A DNA stretch of 64,000 nt from Coenobita brevimanus (lineage: Eukaryota; Arthropoda; Malacostraca; Decapoda; Coenobitidae). A program made the translations under genes and the position numbers. The notes below the pieces were generated by a model that saw only the letters and a program-made list of their open reading frames with translations, did no database searches and was not told the origin of the DNA. How positions within the stretch are numbered: position 1 is the stretch's first letter; every line of letters starts with the position of its first letter. Below are positions 53,320 to 64,000 of the stretch, piece by piece. The DNA is taken from positions 8,670,640 to 8,734,639 of the forward strand of contig CM064697.1 in assembly GCA_032717465.1 (NCBI GenBank), written 5' to 3'.

Positions 53320-54470
53320 CAACTTGGGTACGAAAAGTTTTAGAGAATGAGGCAACAAAAAAAATAATAATAATGGACAGGAAAAAAAAAAACAATCAAG
53401 ATGGAGAGAGGGTGGGTCTGGGTCTTAGGAGGGAGAAGCTCATGGTGGCTAAGGCGATGCTGCTTCTGTACAGGCGAGGGAGAAAGGGAGGAGAAAGAAA
53501 GGGGGTGGGGTGATGAGGGAATGACTCGAGAAAAAGCATAGAACGAAGAGAAGCAAGGTGGTGATGAGAGAAAAAACAGAAACGGACGATAACTATTAGC
53601 TAAAAATTGCACCTTGAAAATACTTAAAAAAAAAAAATCCCCAAACCTTCTGTCTAGCAATCCCTTGTAGCCAATACGCATACAAACATAGATCAAGAAA
53701 TTAAAAAAAAAAAAAAACGAGGGAAGCAAGACAGGAAAATATAAAAGACGAAAACCTTTAAAGAAACATACTAACACAGTTCCAAAGCCGTCCGTCTCAG
53801 CAACGCTTTTTGGCCAATCAGCTAAAGGGAATACAACACACAACAACGAAGAGACGGAGGACGTACATGAAAACACAAAGGAATTCTACTTTTAACGAAA
53901 CACTGCATATCCATATAATCCTTAAGTCCCTCTATACCATTCAACTAAATAGAACTAATCAGAAAATGACAGTTACTTACCAGACGCCCCTTCTGCTGGC
54001 TTACTGGACGGCCCTGAAAATAGAGAAGCGTATGAGGCACGAACCCCAGAGAAAGCTAATGGTGAATCTAAAAGCATAATGACAGTGTTCCGACGAACTA
54101 CATGCTCTCTCTGTTTACTTTCCGGTCGGCTTGCTCAACATAAAGGAGGGGATCAGAGAGAAAAGAAAGAAATGAGATGGGAACGGAGTGAAAGGAGAGG
54201 GACAGGGAAAATGGTGGCGAAGGGAAGAAGAAAATACATAAGGAAGCAGGAGAGAACTCACAGATGTTGGAAATGATGATGATGATGATGATAAAGAAAC
54301 CAGGAAAATGAGGGAAGAGAAGACTAAGACGATGGTGGAAAGAAAAAATGAACTGTAAGAGAGAAAATACGGAATTACGAAAATGTTGCAAATTGAAAAA
54401 CATTAGGGAAAGGAGGAAGTAGAGGGAGCTGGGAAGGGGAAGAGAAGATGAGGAGATAAGGGGAGGGCTG
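53320..54470. other. Mixed purine-rich and unique DNA
   Basis: Purine-rich at 53340-53590 and 54130-54470, with unique DNA between (53590-54110). A-runs lie at about 53626-53637 and 53702-53716, and a (GAT)7 run at about 54275-54292. No gene recognised. Confidence 0.55.
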
Positions 54471-54477
54471 AGAAAGG

Positions 54478-54752
54478 GGAAGTTAAAAGGCTGACTAAGG
54501 GGGGGTTAAGGACCTGAGTAGTGGGGAGTTAAGGATGGTGGCTGACAAAGGGGAAGTTCAGAATCAGACCAAAGGGACTATGAGACTGAGTATGGGAAGT
54601 TAAGGGGCTGACTATGGGAAGTTAAGGGGGATGGATAAGGGGAATTAAGGAGGTTCGCTAAGGGGAATTAAGAGATTGGCTAAGGGGAGTTAAGGGGGCT
54701 GGCTAAGGGAATTAAGGGGGCTAGCTAAGAGGAGTTAAGGGGGCTATGCTGG
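54478..54752. repeat. ~23 bp minisatellite, about 12 copies
   Basis: Units of type GGAGTTAAGGGGGCTGGCTA followed by AGG. The best copies are at 54640-54750; left copies are decayed. Confidence 0.88.
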
Positions 54753-54825
54753 AAGGCTTGGGCGGCACCTGGTTAATTAGATAAGAGCCTAGACGCATCA
54801 CATTAAGGAAGGCGGGATGAAGGGG

Positions 54826-54830
<5 letters not shown>

Positions 54831-54882
<52 letters not shown>
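54831..54882. repeat. (CT)26 microsatellite
   Basis: Perfect CT run. A short (GA)8 at about 54944-54960 is its inverse. Confidence 0.95.
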
Positions 54883-54885
<3 letters not shown>

Positions 54886-55036
54886 AAAAGAGAAATTAAG
54901 GACTTGGCAACATTTACTTCAAGAGCCAGGCCTTACTTAACCTTGAGAGAGAGAGAGAGAGTTATCTTGCATGAGGCTACGTTTTTATTTAATTAATCCT
55001 CGTTTGTTGCACATGTAGAAGTCTTGGGTTAGTCTT

Positions 55037-55039
<3 letters not shown>

Positions 55040-55087
<48 letters not shown>

Positions 55088-55165
55088 GTATGCTTGTCTT
55101 TCTACACCTACCTACCAATCTACCTACCTGCCTGCCTACCTACCTACCTACCTACCTACCTATCC
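55040..55165. repeat. (CT)22 and (CTAC)n arrays
   Basis: CT at 55040-55084, then about 25 bp, then CTAC units with CTGC variants at 55111-55165. Confidence 0.94.
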
Positions 55166-55169
55166 ATTT

Positions 55170-55790
55170 ATCTTTCTTTCACTCTTTTTCTTTCTTTATT
55201 TCTTTCATACAATCCCAAAAAGGACTGAACTGAACTGATTCACAAAATACCTTTCTATAATTTCCCTCCATAACGTAGCTATAATTTACACGGATATTAT
55301 TATGCAATCTCTTTCCTTTGTCTTTCCGTCCTCCCCCCCAAAAGAAAAATAGTAATGGCCAGGGTCTGATCATGTTTTTTTTTTTTTTTTATGTCATAGC
55401 TGGCTGGGAGTAGGAAGAAAGGATAATTTTTTTTTTTTTTTGCCGGCGGGGGAGGAGGAGGTTCTAAGAGTAACTACTGTCATAGCAACCAGGAGCGTTA
55501 CCGAAAACGTTTTAGGGCTAACTATGGAATTATTTACTTTTTCTTTTAACACAGATTTCATACGGTGGTGCTACAGAGTTTTCCTGTCCTGTTTGCTTTC
55601 CTTTGTATTCTGTTGTATTCCTCTGAGTCAACTTCCTTCAGTGATACAACGTCTAACTTAATTTTTCTATCTCCAGACGAATTTACTAAGCTCCTAAGAC
55701 TTCTCCATATAGAAGGATTAAATAATGCTGTATTACACCTCTGCACTACTAACGGTCTTGCATAAGCCGAATACAGTCGTCTTAAGGGAA
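55170..55790. other. Unique DNA with T-runs and family A pieces
   Basis: T-runs at about 55375-55391 and 55428-55441. Family A matches lie at TCCAGACGAATTTACTAAGC (about 55672) and AAGCCGAATACAGTCGTCTT (about 55764). No gene recognised. Confidence 0.55.
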
Positions 55791-55791
55791 T

Positions 55792-56148
55792 GCTGAATGG
55801 AAAACGAAGGAAGTGGAAATGTAATAGTGGGTGAAAAATAGGCAGAGCTGAATGGGAAACGAAGGAAGTGGAAATGTAATAGTGGATGAAAAATAGGCAG
55901 AGCTGAATGGAAAACGTATAAGTGGAAATGTGATACTGAGTGAAAAATAGGCAGAGCTGAATGGAAAACGTATAAGTGGAAATGTGATACTGAGTGAAAA
56001 ATAGGCACAGCTGAATGGGAAACGTAGGAGGTGGAAATGTAATATCAGGTGAAAAACGTAGGAAGTGGAGATGTGATATTGGGTGAAAAATAGGGAGAGC
56101 TGAATGGAAAACGCAGGAAGTGGGAATGTGATATTGGGTGAAAAATAA
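55792..56148. repeat. 54/55 bp minisatellite, ~7 copies
   Basis: The unit begins GCTGAATGGAAAACG and contains AAGTGGAAATGT and GGTGAAAAATAGGCAGA. Copies 3 and 4 are nearly identical 54-mers; copy 5 has lost about 20 bp. A 236-residue minus-strand frame (55558-56268) runs through it and is explained by the repeat. Confidence 0.95.
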
Positions 56149-56614
<466 letters not shown>

Positions 56615-56832
56615 GGCGCCGGCCGAGGGTCACGTACTCAAGGCACTGATAAGCCGGGTAAAGGCTGCGTTATGACTCTGAATTAATTTTTGCCCAAGTG
56701 TTTACGCCAAGCCTCGTTAGAATTATTCATTGACTAAACACAGCAGTTAAATTTACGGGCAGTTGGGCAGCAGGATAGTCTGAAACTAAAGAAAGAAAAT
56801 AAAGACGACTGTTAGGCAAGGAGGAACTATTT

Positions 56833-57689
56833 CATCCAAGTTACTCACCGCATACCACAAGAAAGCTTTCAAGAGATTTATAGTGGGATAATAAAGGTAT
56901 TAAAATCAACGATGGACGACTGGTGAACCATGATTTCCTGATATCTTTTTGGTGAAGTGCGGGAGGAACTTTAAGAAATGATACTTGAGCTGAAATGGAG
57001 ATTTGATACATAGGCTTGAAGATGAATACGGAGAAGATAAAATTTGTTAAGTTTATCAGACATACCGGTACTCATTTCTTGTGTTAAAGAGTACATATAC
57101 CTAAGGAGGGCACTTACGTGAGTTGTGGTTCATGCCAACGACCGGGAATGGAATGAAGGGGTTTGGATAAAATAAAAAGCCTAACATCATAAAGGATACG
57201 AAACTGTGATGTGTCAAAAGTGGTGGGGATGGAAGTAATGTGTCCTTTCTGTTCTAGCGTAAGTATTGCAAACGTGGTCAAACAAAATCCTTGGAATGTA
57301 AACTTCAGGCATGTTCACACAGGAACGGAAAGGATCATGTTAGATGTCACACGGAGGAAAAAAAGGGGGGAGGGTGGTTCCACAATAAGGGAAAAAGGTG
57401 CAGTACAAGATGCAAACATTAAATTACAGAACAGAAATGGATGTGGACAGGTAATGATCTTCGAAGGACAGATAGGATGGACAGCTACTAACAGGGGGAA
57501 ACCCGGATATGAAGGAACAGGAGGAAGTAGACTGGATAAGATGGAGAGATCAGATTCGGAGATTTGCTGGGACGGGATGGCACAAACTAGGTCAAATTGG
57601 AGAAAGATCGGAGAAGCCTTTGGCGCGTTGAGAACTGTCCCTGGCCGTTGATGAAAATGAAAATGATGATGATGATGATGATGATGATA
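56833..57689 (+). pseudogene. Non-LTR retrotransposon relic (RTE-like RT C-terminus) with (GAT)n tail
   Basis: This is the decayed 3' part of an endonuclease/reverse-transcriptase polyprotein. Pieces in order, across several frameshifts and stops, are SSKLLTA at 56833, GIKINDGRLVNH at about 56896, EEL and EMILELK near 56963-56990, GLKMNTEKIKFV at 57013 and VKEYIYLRRALT at 57081. Then, in one open frame (57211-57651), come TERIMLDVTRRKKR at about 57322, TIREKGAVQD, QNRNGCGQVM (equivalent of the usual KWxWAGHVxR block) and WDGMAQTRSNWRKIGEAF before the stop at 57649-57651. The order and spacing fit RTE-type elements, where these blocks follow the catalytic RT motifs. The FADD catalytic box is destroyed and the endonuclease half is absent. 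A GATGAAAATGAAAATG stretch and (GAT)8 follow the stop, matching the simple-repeat 3' tails of this clade. The clade is tentative; the RT relic assignment is strong. Confidence 0.8.
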
Positions 57690-58730
57690 TGAACTGGCAA
57701 GGATGAGATGCAAGGGAGTCTCCTACGCCCACGACAGTAGTAATGAACACTGCAAAATACATACTGGCAAGAAAAAGGCGTAAAGAAGCATATTAAAACA
57801 ATGAGACTTTTAGCCTACTATAAGAATAAAAAAATGTATGCTGGTAAAGAAGCGATGGCGATCCTCAAAAACTCACAGAAATATTTAGGTATCATAAGAA
57901 AAAATAAATGACAACGAAGACATACAAGACTGCTAAAAACCACACGAATACTCTGGCCACTGTCTGCTTCCCACCCCTCCCCACCTCCCCAACCATGCCA
58001 GTGTATATTTACTACCGCAGGGGGTAAGCAATCCGTCGTGGCACAAGCGCTTGTTTGTCATGTTCTGTCGTCTGCTGGGGCCTGTAGTGAATGGGACCTG
58101 GTATATCTTGGTCTCTTTTCTGAGGAAGGATACATGTGGTTAGTACAATAGCAGGCGTTCAGAAAAGTATTTAAAATATGAACCGGTATTGATAATTTCC
58201 ATCATCTTCTGAGACACTGCTGGGTGAAGTTAGGTACATTTTAATTAGTTTTGAGAGGAAATATAAATAAGGCTACTAATGAGTCGTTTAGAATATATTA
58301 AGAGATGAAGTATTGATAAATGTATTCGTCTGTTAAATGCTTCATCCCATAATTAAAGAAAATCGCCTGGGGCTTAAAAATAAAAATTACATCTTTGAGT
58401 TCAAGGGAGTAAAATTACTGATGGGAAAGACTGGGCACATTCCAGTCGGTTTTATGAGGGAAGATGGATATAGGTGGTACAATGGTGGGTAACTAGACAA
58501 ACCATTGAATGTGTGTGGAGGATTTCCATCTCCAAAGTATTTTACTCAGTTCAGGGGAGATTGTCCAAACTGGAAAGATCGGTTATGACCCTAATGAACT
58601 CTTTTACTATTAATGTGCTCCCCTAGGTTGAAAACACTGTCAGGGTGTAAACAAAAAATAAATAACATGGAAAGCCTCGTACTGAAGGGATTAAGTCAGA
58701 AATAGGTTGGACATAAGCACATCAACATAC
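57690..58730. other. Unique DNA with family A ends and a weak internal duplication
   Basis: GTACTGAAGGGATTAAGTC (about 58679) and AAGAAAATCGCCTGG (about 58356) resemble family A. Segments at about 58082-58160 and 58425-58495 share the order GGGAC/GGGCAC, TTTTMTGAGG, AGGATA/TGGATA, GGTACAAT, so an old duplication is likely. No gene. Confidence 0.5.
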
Positions 58731-59075
58731 AATAAGGTAAGGTGAGCAACAAACAAGGTCAAAGAAGAGGCACATTCAAGAAAAGGGTAGGCCATATACA
58801 GTGAGGCAGACTCATAATAAGGGGTAGGTCATACAAGGTGAGGCATGCCATAGAGTGAGGATAATTGAGAGACATATCAGGCTAAGAGACAAGGCAGACC
58901 ATAAAGTGAGGTAAGATGTAAAGGGAGGCAGGCTATAGGGTGAAGTAAGATGAGAGACAGGCTGTTGGGTGAGGTAAGACGGGAGACAGGCTATAGGATG
59001 AGGTAAGATGTAGACTGAGGCAGGCTACAGGGTGAGGCAGACTATAAGGTAAGGCAGGATGAGCAACAAACCAGG
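58731..59075. repeat. ~30 bp degenerate minisatellite
   Basis: GGTGAGGTAAGATG, GAGACAGGCTATAGG and GAGGCAGGCTACAGGG words recur about ten times, clearest at 58890-59045. Confidence 0.85.
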
Positions 59076-59079
59076 CTTA

Positions 59080-59843
59080 AAGGAGAGGTATAGCACAGCA
59101 TCAAGCAAAGTGAGCAAGGAGACAAGCTCAAGGGAGAGGCAGGGGCTTTCAGAAAGAGGCAGGGGGAGGCAGAGGTGCGAGAACAGCTGGTAGAGAGCGA
59201 GGGTCACATCCCAGATGCCGCTGATGAAAGGGAGACACAGAGGTGAAGAGAAGAGAGGTAGAAGGTAAAAGACGTGAGGGAATGAGACAGAAAAGGGCGA
59301 GGAAGAGATGGACGGGGGTGGGATAGAGGTAACGGAGAGGGAGGGAGCAGTAGAGTGTAACAGAGAGGGGTAACAGAAATATGGGGTAGGGAGGAAAGAC
59401 AGAGAGGGGGGGGGGTACAGTATAGGTGAGTGAGTGAAGGGACAGTAAGAAAAATTTCCTTGCATCTTGAAAATCCCTCCCTCAACCCCAAACTTCTTTT
59501 CATCTCTTAATCTGCCTCACTTGCCAACCTTCCTTAAGTATTAATCCTTTCTCATCTTTCAGCTTTCCACTTTCATCCCCTTTTTCATTTCTCGACTCTT
59601 CCTCATATTTTAACCTTCCTATCTCTTCCTCACCTCTCAACTTTCCAATCTCAACTCTTCCTCACTCTCAAACCCGTTCTCATTTCTAAGCTTTCCTCGC
59701 TTCTTAATCTCTCTTCCACAACTGGCGGCTATTTTCTCCTAACCCTCTTCATCCATACCCGTTCTCACCTCTCGACCTTCCTACTCAACCCGTTCCAATC
59801 TCACCTTCTTTCAATCCTCTCTAATCCCAAAACCCGTCATCAC

Positions 59844-59918
<75 letters not shown>

Positions 59919-59935
59919 TACACCCCATCTGACGT
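59080..59935. repeat. Purine tract switching to pyrimidine tract, with (CT)22
   Basis: G/A-rich to about 59455, then C/T-rich (TTCCTCA and CTCAACTTTCC words) to 59935, with CT at 59868-59912. Strand bias inverts near 59,460. Confidence 0.85.
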
Positions 59936-60880
59936 CACCACCTCCATATCTTCACCTAAGTGGCTGGGGAGGAATGCTTTTGAAGTCGGCAATGTTTTGG
60001 ACTCTTTCTCTCCCCACCAAAGGGAAAATTGAGCCCGAAGACATTTTAAAGAAGGGTAACTATCTTGGGGGAAAAAATAGTCTCTCTCCTTTTACAACAG
60101 CTTAACCTTTTTTTCCTCCAAGAGTTCATAGGCTGGGCTGCTCCATCCTTTTAGCCTCTCTCTTTTTATAGGCCTATACAAACACCAGGCTTACCATCTA
60201 GGCCTCTGTTAAGTGTGCCGATTTTTTTTTGTTCCTCTTCATTACTATTATTCTAAATTTTGTTCCTGTATTCGCCAAATAATTCGACTGAGTTTAAGTG
60301 ATATCTTTTGCAATGCAGGGTTTTGGAACAATCCTTAGCTCATGTAGTTGAATAATGCCCACCCCCCTCCTCGTTTCTTATCTAACTACCTCCAGACAAC
60401 TTTTATTCGACTGGAGAATTCTCAAAGCCAAGAGTAAGAAACAATCCACATTATATCCTTCAGTACTATATTTTACTCTAATCCTGCCACCGCTTGACGA
60501 GTTGAATTAGCCTCGTGAAAGGGCTAAACTGTTCTCATTTAAAGGCCTAAAAAAAAAGGAAGGAGGAAATTTACCAACTCGGCTCCCGTTGTGTATGCAT
60601 TTTATTTTCCATTTTTTTTTTCTTACAGGGTTATGGTTCCCCCTCTAAAAACCCTCTCCTGTGAACCTTTGAGTTTTGTTTACATGTTCTGACGACAAAT
60701 GCTCTCAGGGGAGGTCACAAGTTATGGCAATTTATGGCTCCCGTTCACACCCTCACACTAAGGAATGCCACTCGAAAATGGCGAAATGGAGACGCCCTTC
60801 TTTTTTGGCTAATTGTCTATAATGTAGCAAGCAGAGGAGGGAGAGGAAATAGCAACGGAGATGAAAGGAGAGGGGGGGCA
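59936..60880. other. Unique DNA, no gene recognised
   Basis: Complex sequence with T-runs. The plus-strand 71-residue frame (60734-60949) runs into a GA array and shows no domain. Confidence 0.5.

Positions 60881-60886
<6 letters not shown>

Positions 60887-60924
<38 letters not shown>
60887..60924. repeat. (GA)19 microsatellite
   Basis: Perfect GA run. Confidence 0.95.
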
Positions 60925-60927
<3 letters not shown>

Positions 60928-61084
60928 ACGCAGTCGACAAGAAAGGTAATCATGCAGAAATGCCGTATGTCATATCAAAAGAGAAAGAAATACCAATGTG
61001 AGAGAGAAAAAAGAAAAAGAAAAGAAAGGAAACTAAGAGCACAAAGCTTAAATGTCAAGAAATACCTTAAGTTTATGAGAAGAG

Positions 61085-61205
61085 AGAGTGAGCCGTGATA
61101 GGGAGAGTGAGGGGTGGTGGGGAGAGTGACGGGTGGTGGGGAGAGTGAGGGGTGGTGGGGAGAGTGACGGGTGGTGGGGAGAGTGAGGGGTGGTGGGAAG
61201 ACTGA
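61085..61205. repeat. 19 bp minisatellite with alternating units
   Basis: GGGAGAGTGAGGGGTGGTG alternates with GGGAGAGTGACGGGTGGTG, five units in all plus a decayed end. The alternation implies expansion as a 38 bp dimer. Confidence 0.95.
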
Positions 61206-61542
61206 GGATGTGGGAGAGATGGGTGATAGACGGCTGTACTGTAGAGGGGAAAGCAGTGACAGGCCAGCATGTGCACCCATCCAATAAAGTCCTCTCAGTA
61301 GACCCGCCTGAGTATGGGCCGAGCCAGTGGTGATCCTAAGCCCTACGGAACACTTGCCTTCAGGTCTCGTAAAACTATGGCTTGAACGTGTGTATAGTAA
61401 CGCAGCCAGTCCGTGTTAGGTGTGTGCAAACCGACCGCTACAATAAAACATAATGGAGTTCAGTGCCTCTTTTACAAATTTGGGGCTGCAACCTATCAAA
61501 GCGAGGTTACATTTCCAGTTGGCTTGATAATTACTAAACCCT
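61206..61542. other. Unique DNA, no gene
   Basis: Balanced complex sequence between a minisatellite and family B. Confidence 0.55.
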
Positions 61543-61861
61543 ATTCACCTTAACTTGGCCCAGATTTTCGTCCTTTTGCAGCTTATTTTAGGTAACTGAG
61601 TGGCGGACGATGACGATGCTACGGTCCAACATACTTTCCATACCACTTCTTCGCGGCTAGCATCATACTCTAGCCTTCATCTCTTGTTATGGCTCAGCAT
61701 TCAGGATGGAGAGTTGGCAGTTTTCGGCCAAGTTACCGTAAAAGGGGCATTGCACTTCTTCGCGACTAGCATCATATTCTAGTGTTCATCTGTTGTTACA
61801 GCTTGGAATTTATGATGGACAGATGGCAATTTTGGTCCAAGTTAACATAAAAGGGGTATAG
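61543..61861. repeat. Dispersed repeat family B, copy 2, with a 109 bp tandem duplication
   Basis: The first ~110 bp match 53142-53249 (GATTTTCGTCCTTTTGCA; end ACTTCTTCGC). Then two direct 109 bp copies follow (61644-61752 and 61753-61861), each starting CACTTCTTCGCG and ending with AAAAGGGG. They differ at about 15-20% of positions by eye. Confidence 0.85.
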
Positions 61862-62829
<968 letters not shown>

Positions 62830-62968
62830 GGGAGGGGTTGCATGTGTGTGTGGGTGGCTGGGGTTCTCACTTTGCCCTTCTTATTCTGATCAATCTAATA
62901 AGACGTGGGGACATATATGATGACGATAAGGAGATATTTAGCAGATCCCTGAGAGTTAAATGGGATGC

Positions 62969-62971
<3 letters not shown>

Positions 62972-63034
<63 letters not shown>

Positions 63035-63065
63035 CCCAGTAATAGCAGGGCAGCGGATTACTTGT

Positions 63066-63107
<42 letters not shown>
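62972..63107. repeat. (GA)29 and (CT)18 inverted pair
   Basis: GA at 62972-63029 and CT at 63071-63106 are complementary arms around a ~41 bp spacer, so a long hairpin can form. Confidence 0.95.
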
Positions 63108-63109
<2 letters not shown>

Positions 63110-63457
63110 ACTCTATATCTGTTTGGTTTACCACTATCCTCGTTATCCCATTGATTTATAACGTTAGTATCATCAGTTACGAAGTCCACTTTCCTAACCA
63201 TCCTTCAGCCTGTTTCCGTAGCCATTTCTATCTATCTATCTATCCTGTATATCTACCTACCTCCTAACGTCCTTGAACTTTAACCCTTCCACGCCCTCAC
63301 GACACTACACAGAGATAAGAGCTGATAAGGCAGGATAACTAGACCACAAATAAAGAAGTGTACTGTACTCTGAGTGGTTATAATCGTACCCTTCTCGTTT
63401 TTGCAGTCAGTTCTTTCCCACTTGGCTGATGAGACTGAAAGTGAGAAGTTGGATTAC
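63110..63457. other. Unique DNA, no gene
   Basis: Contains (CTAT)n at about 63228-63245 and a family A end-like TAACCCTTCCACGCCCTCAC at about 63281. Confidence 0.55.
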
Positions 63458-63458
<1 letters not shown>

Positions 63459-63509
<51 letters not shown>

Positions 63510-63541
63510 TTGTTGTTGTTGTTGTTGTTGTTGTTGATGAC

Positions 63542-63578
<37 letters not shown>
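63459..63578. repeat. (GAT)16(GTT)9(GAT)n compound trinucleotide
   Basis: GAT (63459-63508), GTT (63509-63535), then GAT again to about 63578. In frame it reads as Asp, Val, Asp runs; no flanking coding evidence. Confidence 0.96.
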
Positions 63579-63645
63579 TTTTTCGTAATTATTCACTTAC
63601 CGAATCTCCCAAATACATAGATAGATGCAGTACCTATCATTATAC

Positions 63646-63648
<3 letters not shown>

Positions 63649-63681
<33 letters not shown>
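63649..63681. repeat. (GA)16 microsatellite
   Basis: Perfect GA run. Confidence 0.95.
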
Positions 63682-63683
<2 letters not shown>

Positions 63684-64000
63684 AATCCCTTGTACCCCAG
63701 CGCGTGAATGAATCCCACTAATCCTATCTTCTCTCATAAACAAAGATTTTTTCCACTCCAGTTTTATTTTTGCTCCTCCGCATCAGCATTAACGAAGGCA
63801 CCCAGGCCGCTCCCAAGTTCTCAGATTAGCTCAGGGTTTGTGCTTGTTTCCAGTGAATTTTTTTTTAATATGAACGTACCCTAGTTAGATCTAAGTTAGG
63901 TTAAGTTAGGCATCTTCAGAATCTAACTTTACCTTTTCACCTTGACTGGAAATGTTGACTGAATGTGAAAATTAATTTGGCTGGAGTCTGTAACCCATTC
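63682..64000. other. Unique DNA with a short TTAGG-like patch
   Basis: CTAAGTTAGGTTAAGTTAGG lies at about 63890-63909, telomere-like but only about 20 bp. No gene. Confidence 0.5.

Noticed and set aside
63374..63649. Acidic Asp-rich protein
   Set aside because: Asp and Val runs are the GAT and GTT trinucleotide arrays; the flanks lack coding character.

Overview
This window looks like intergenic or intronic DNA from a large, repeat-loaded animal genome, most likely a decapod crustacean and possibly a crab. The reasons are the very high density of long perfect (GT/AC)n, (CT/GA)n, (TA)n and (ATT)n microsatellites, kilobase-scale one-strand pyrimidine or purine tracts, short TTAGG-type telomere-like stretches typical of arthropods, and a dispersed repeat with CCCCTTCA / TGAAGGGGTTAA ends that I associate from memory with decapod DNA. 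There is no bacterial gene organisation, no rRNA, no convincing tRNA gene and no CRISPR array. I found no intact protein-coding gene. Almost every long open frame is a translation of a microsatellite or of a polypyrimidine/polypurine tract (Leu/Ser/Pro/Phe-rich or Lys/Arg/Glu/Gly-rich, Cys-Val, Thr-His, Tyr-Ile).

Layout. 1-5.7 kb: AT-rich unique sequence with ATT, ACT, CT and CACC/CATC repeats. 5.7-6.4 kb: three tandem copies of a ~300 bp unit carrying a TATA-like box. 6.4-6.8 kb: a compact CpG-rich block with CCAAT, GC-box, CRE and NRF1/YY1-like motifs, the best promoter candidate. 7.2-9.5 kb: polypyrimidine. 9.8-11.2 kb: complex unique DNA. 11.2-17.8 kb: AC/GT/CT arrays, then a purine domain that switches to a pyrimidine domain near 16.7 kb. 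18-22.4 kb: unique DNA and a ~130 bp tandem unit whose internal simple-repeat core has expanded differently in each copy. 23-25.2 kb: AT-rich degenerate array. 25.8-28.6 kb: polypurine. 29-40 kb: alternating purine, pyrimidine and microsatellite blocks, a 33 bp G-rich minisatellite with a GT expansion inside one unit, and a second CpG/CGG-rich island (34.8-35.1 kb). 40.2-42.3 kb: a 13-copy minisatellite and a ~535 bp candidate mobile element. 43.6-47.5 kb: mostly complex unique DNA. 48.5-49.5 kb: telomere-like and CCCACAATC repeats. 49.5-54.5 kb: a large pyrimidine-to-purine switch. 54.5-59.5 kb: minisatellites and the only recognisable protein relic, the reverse-transcriptase C-terminal part of a non-LTR (RTE-like) retrotransposon ending in a (GAT)n tail. 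59.5-64 kb: unique DNA, a second dispersed repeat family and further arrays.

No gene network can be described. The points of interest are repeat biology (how microsatellites arise inside tandem units and retroelement tails), the dispersed TGAATAAAATCGTC / AAGGGGTTAA family, and two CpG-rich islands that could mark real transcription starts. No previously undescribed functional system can be claimed from the sequence alone.
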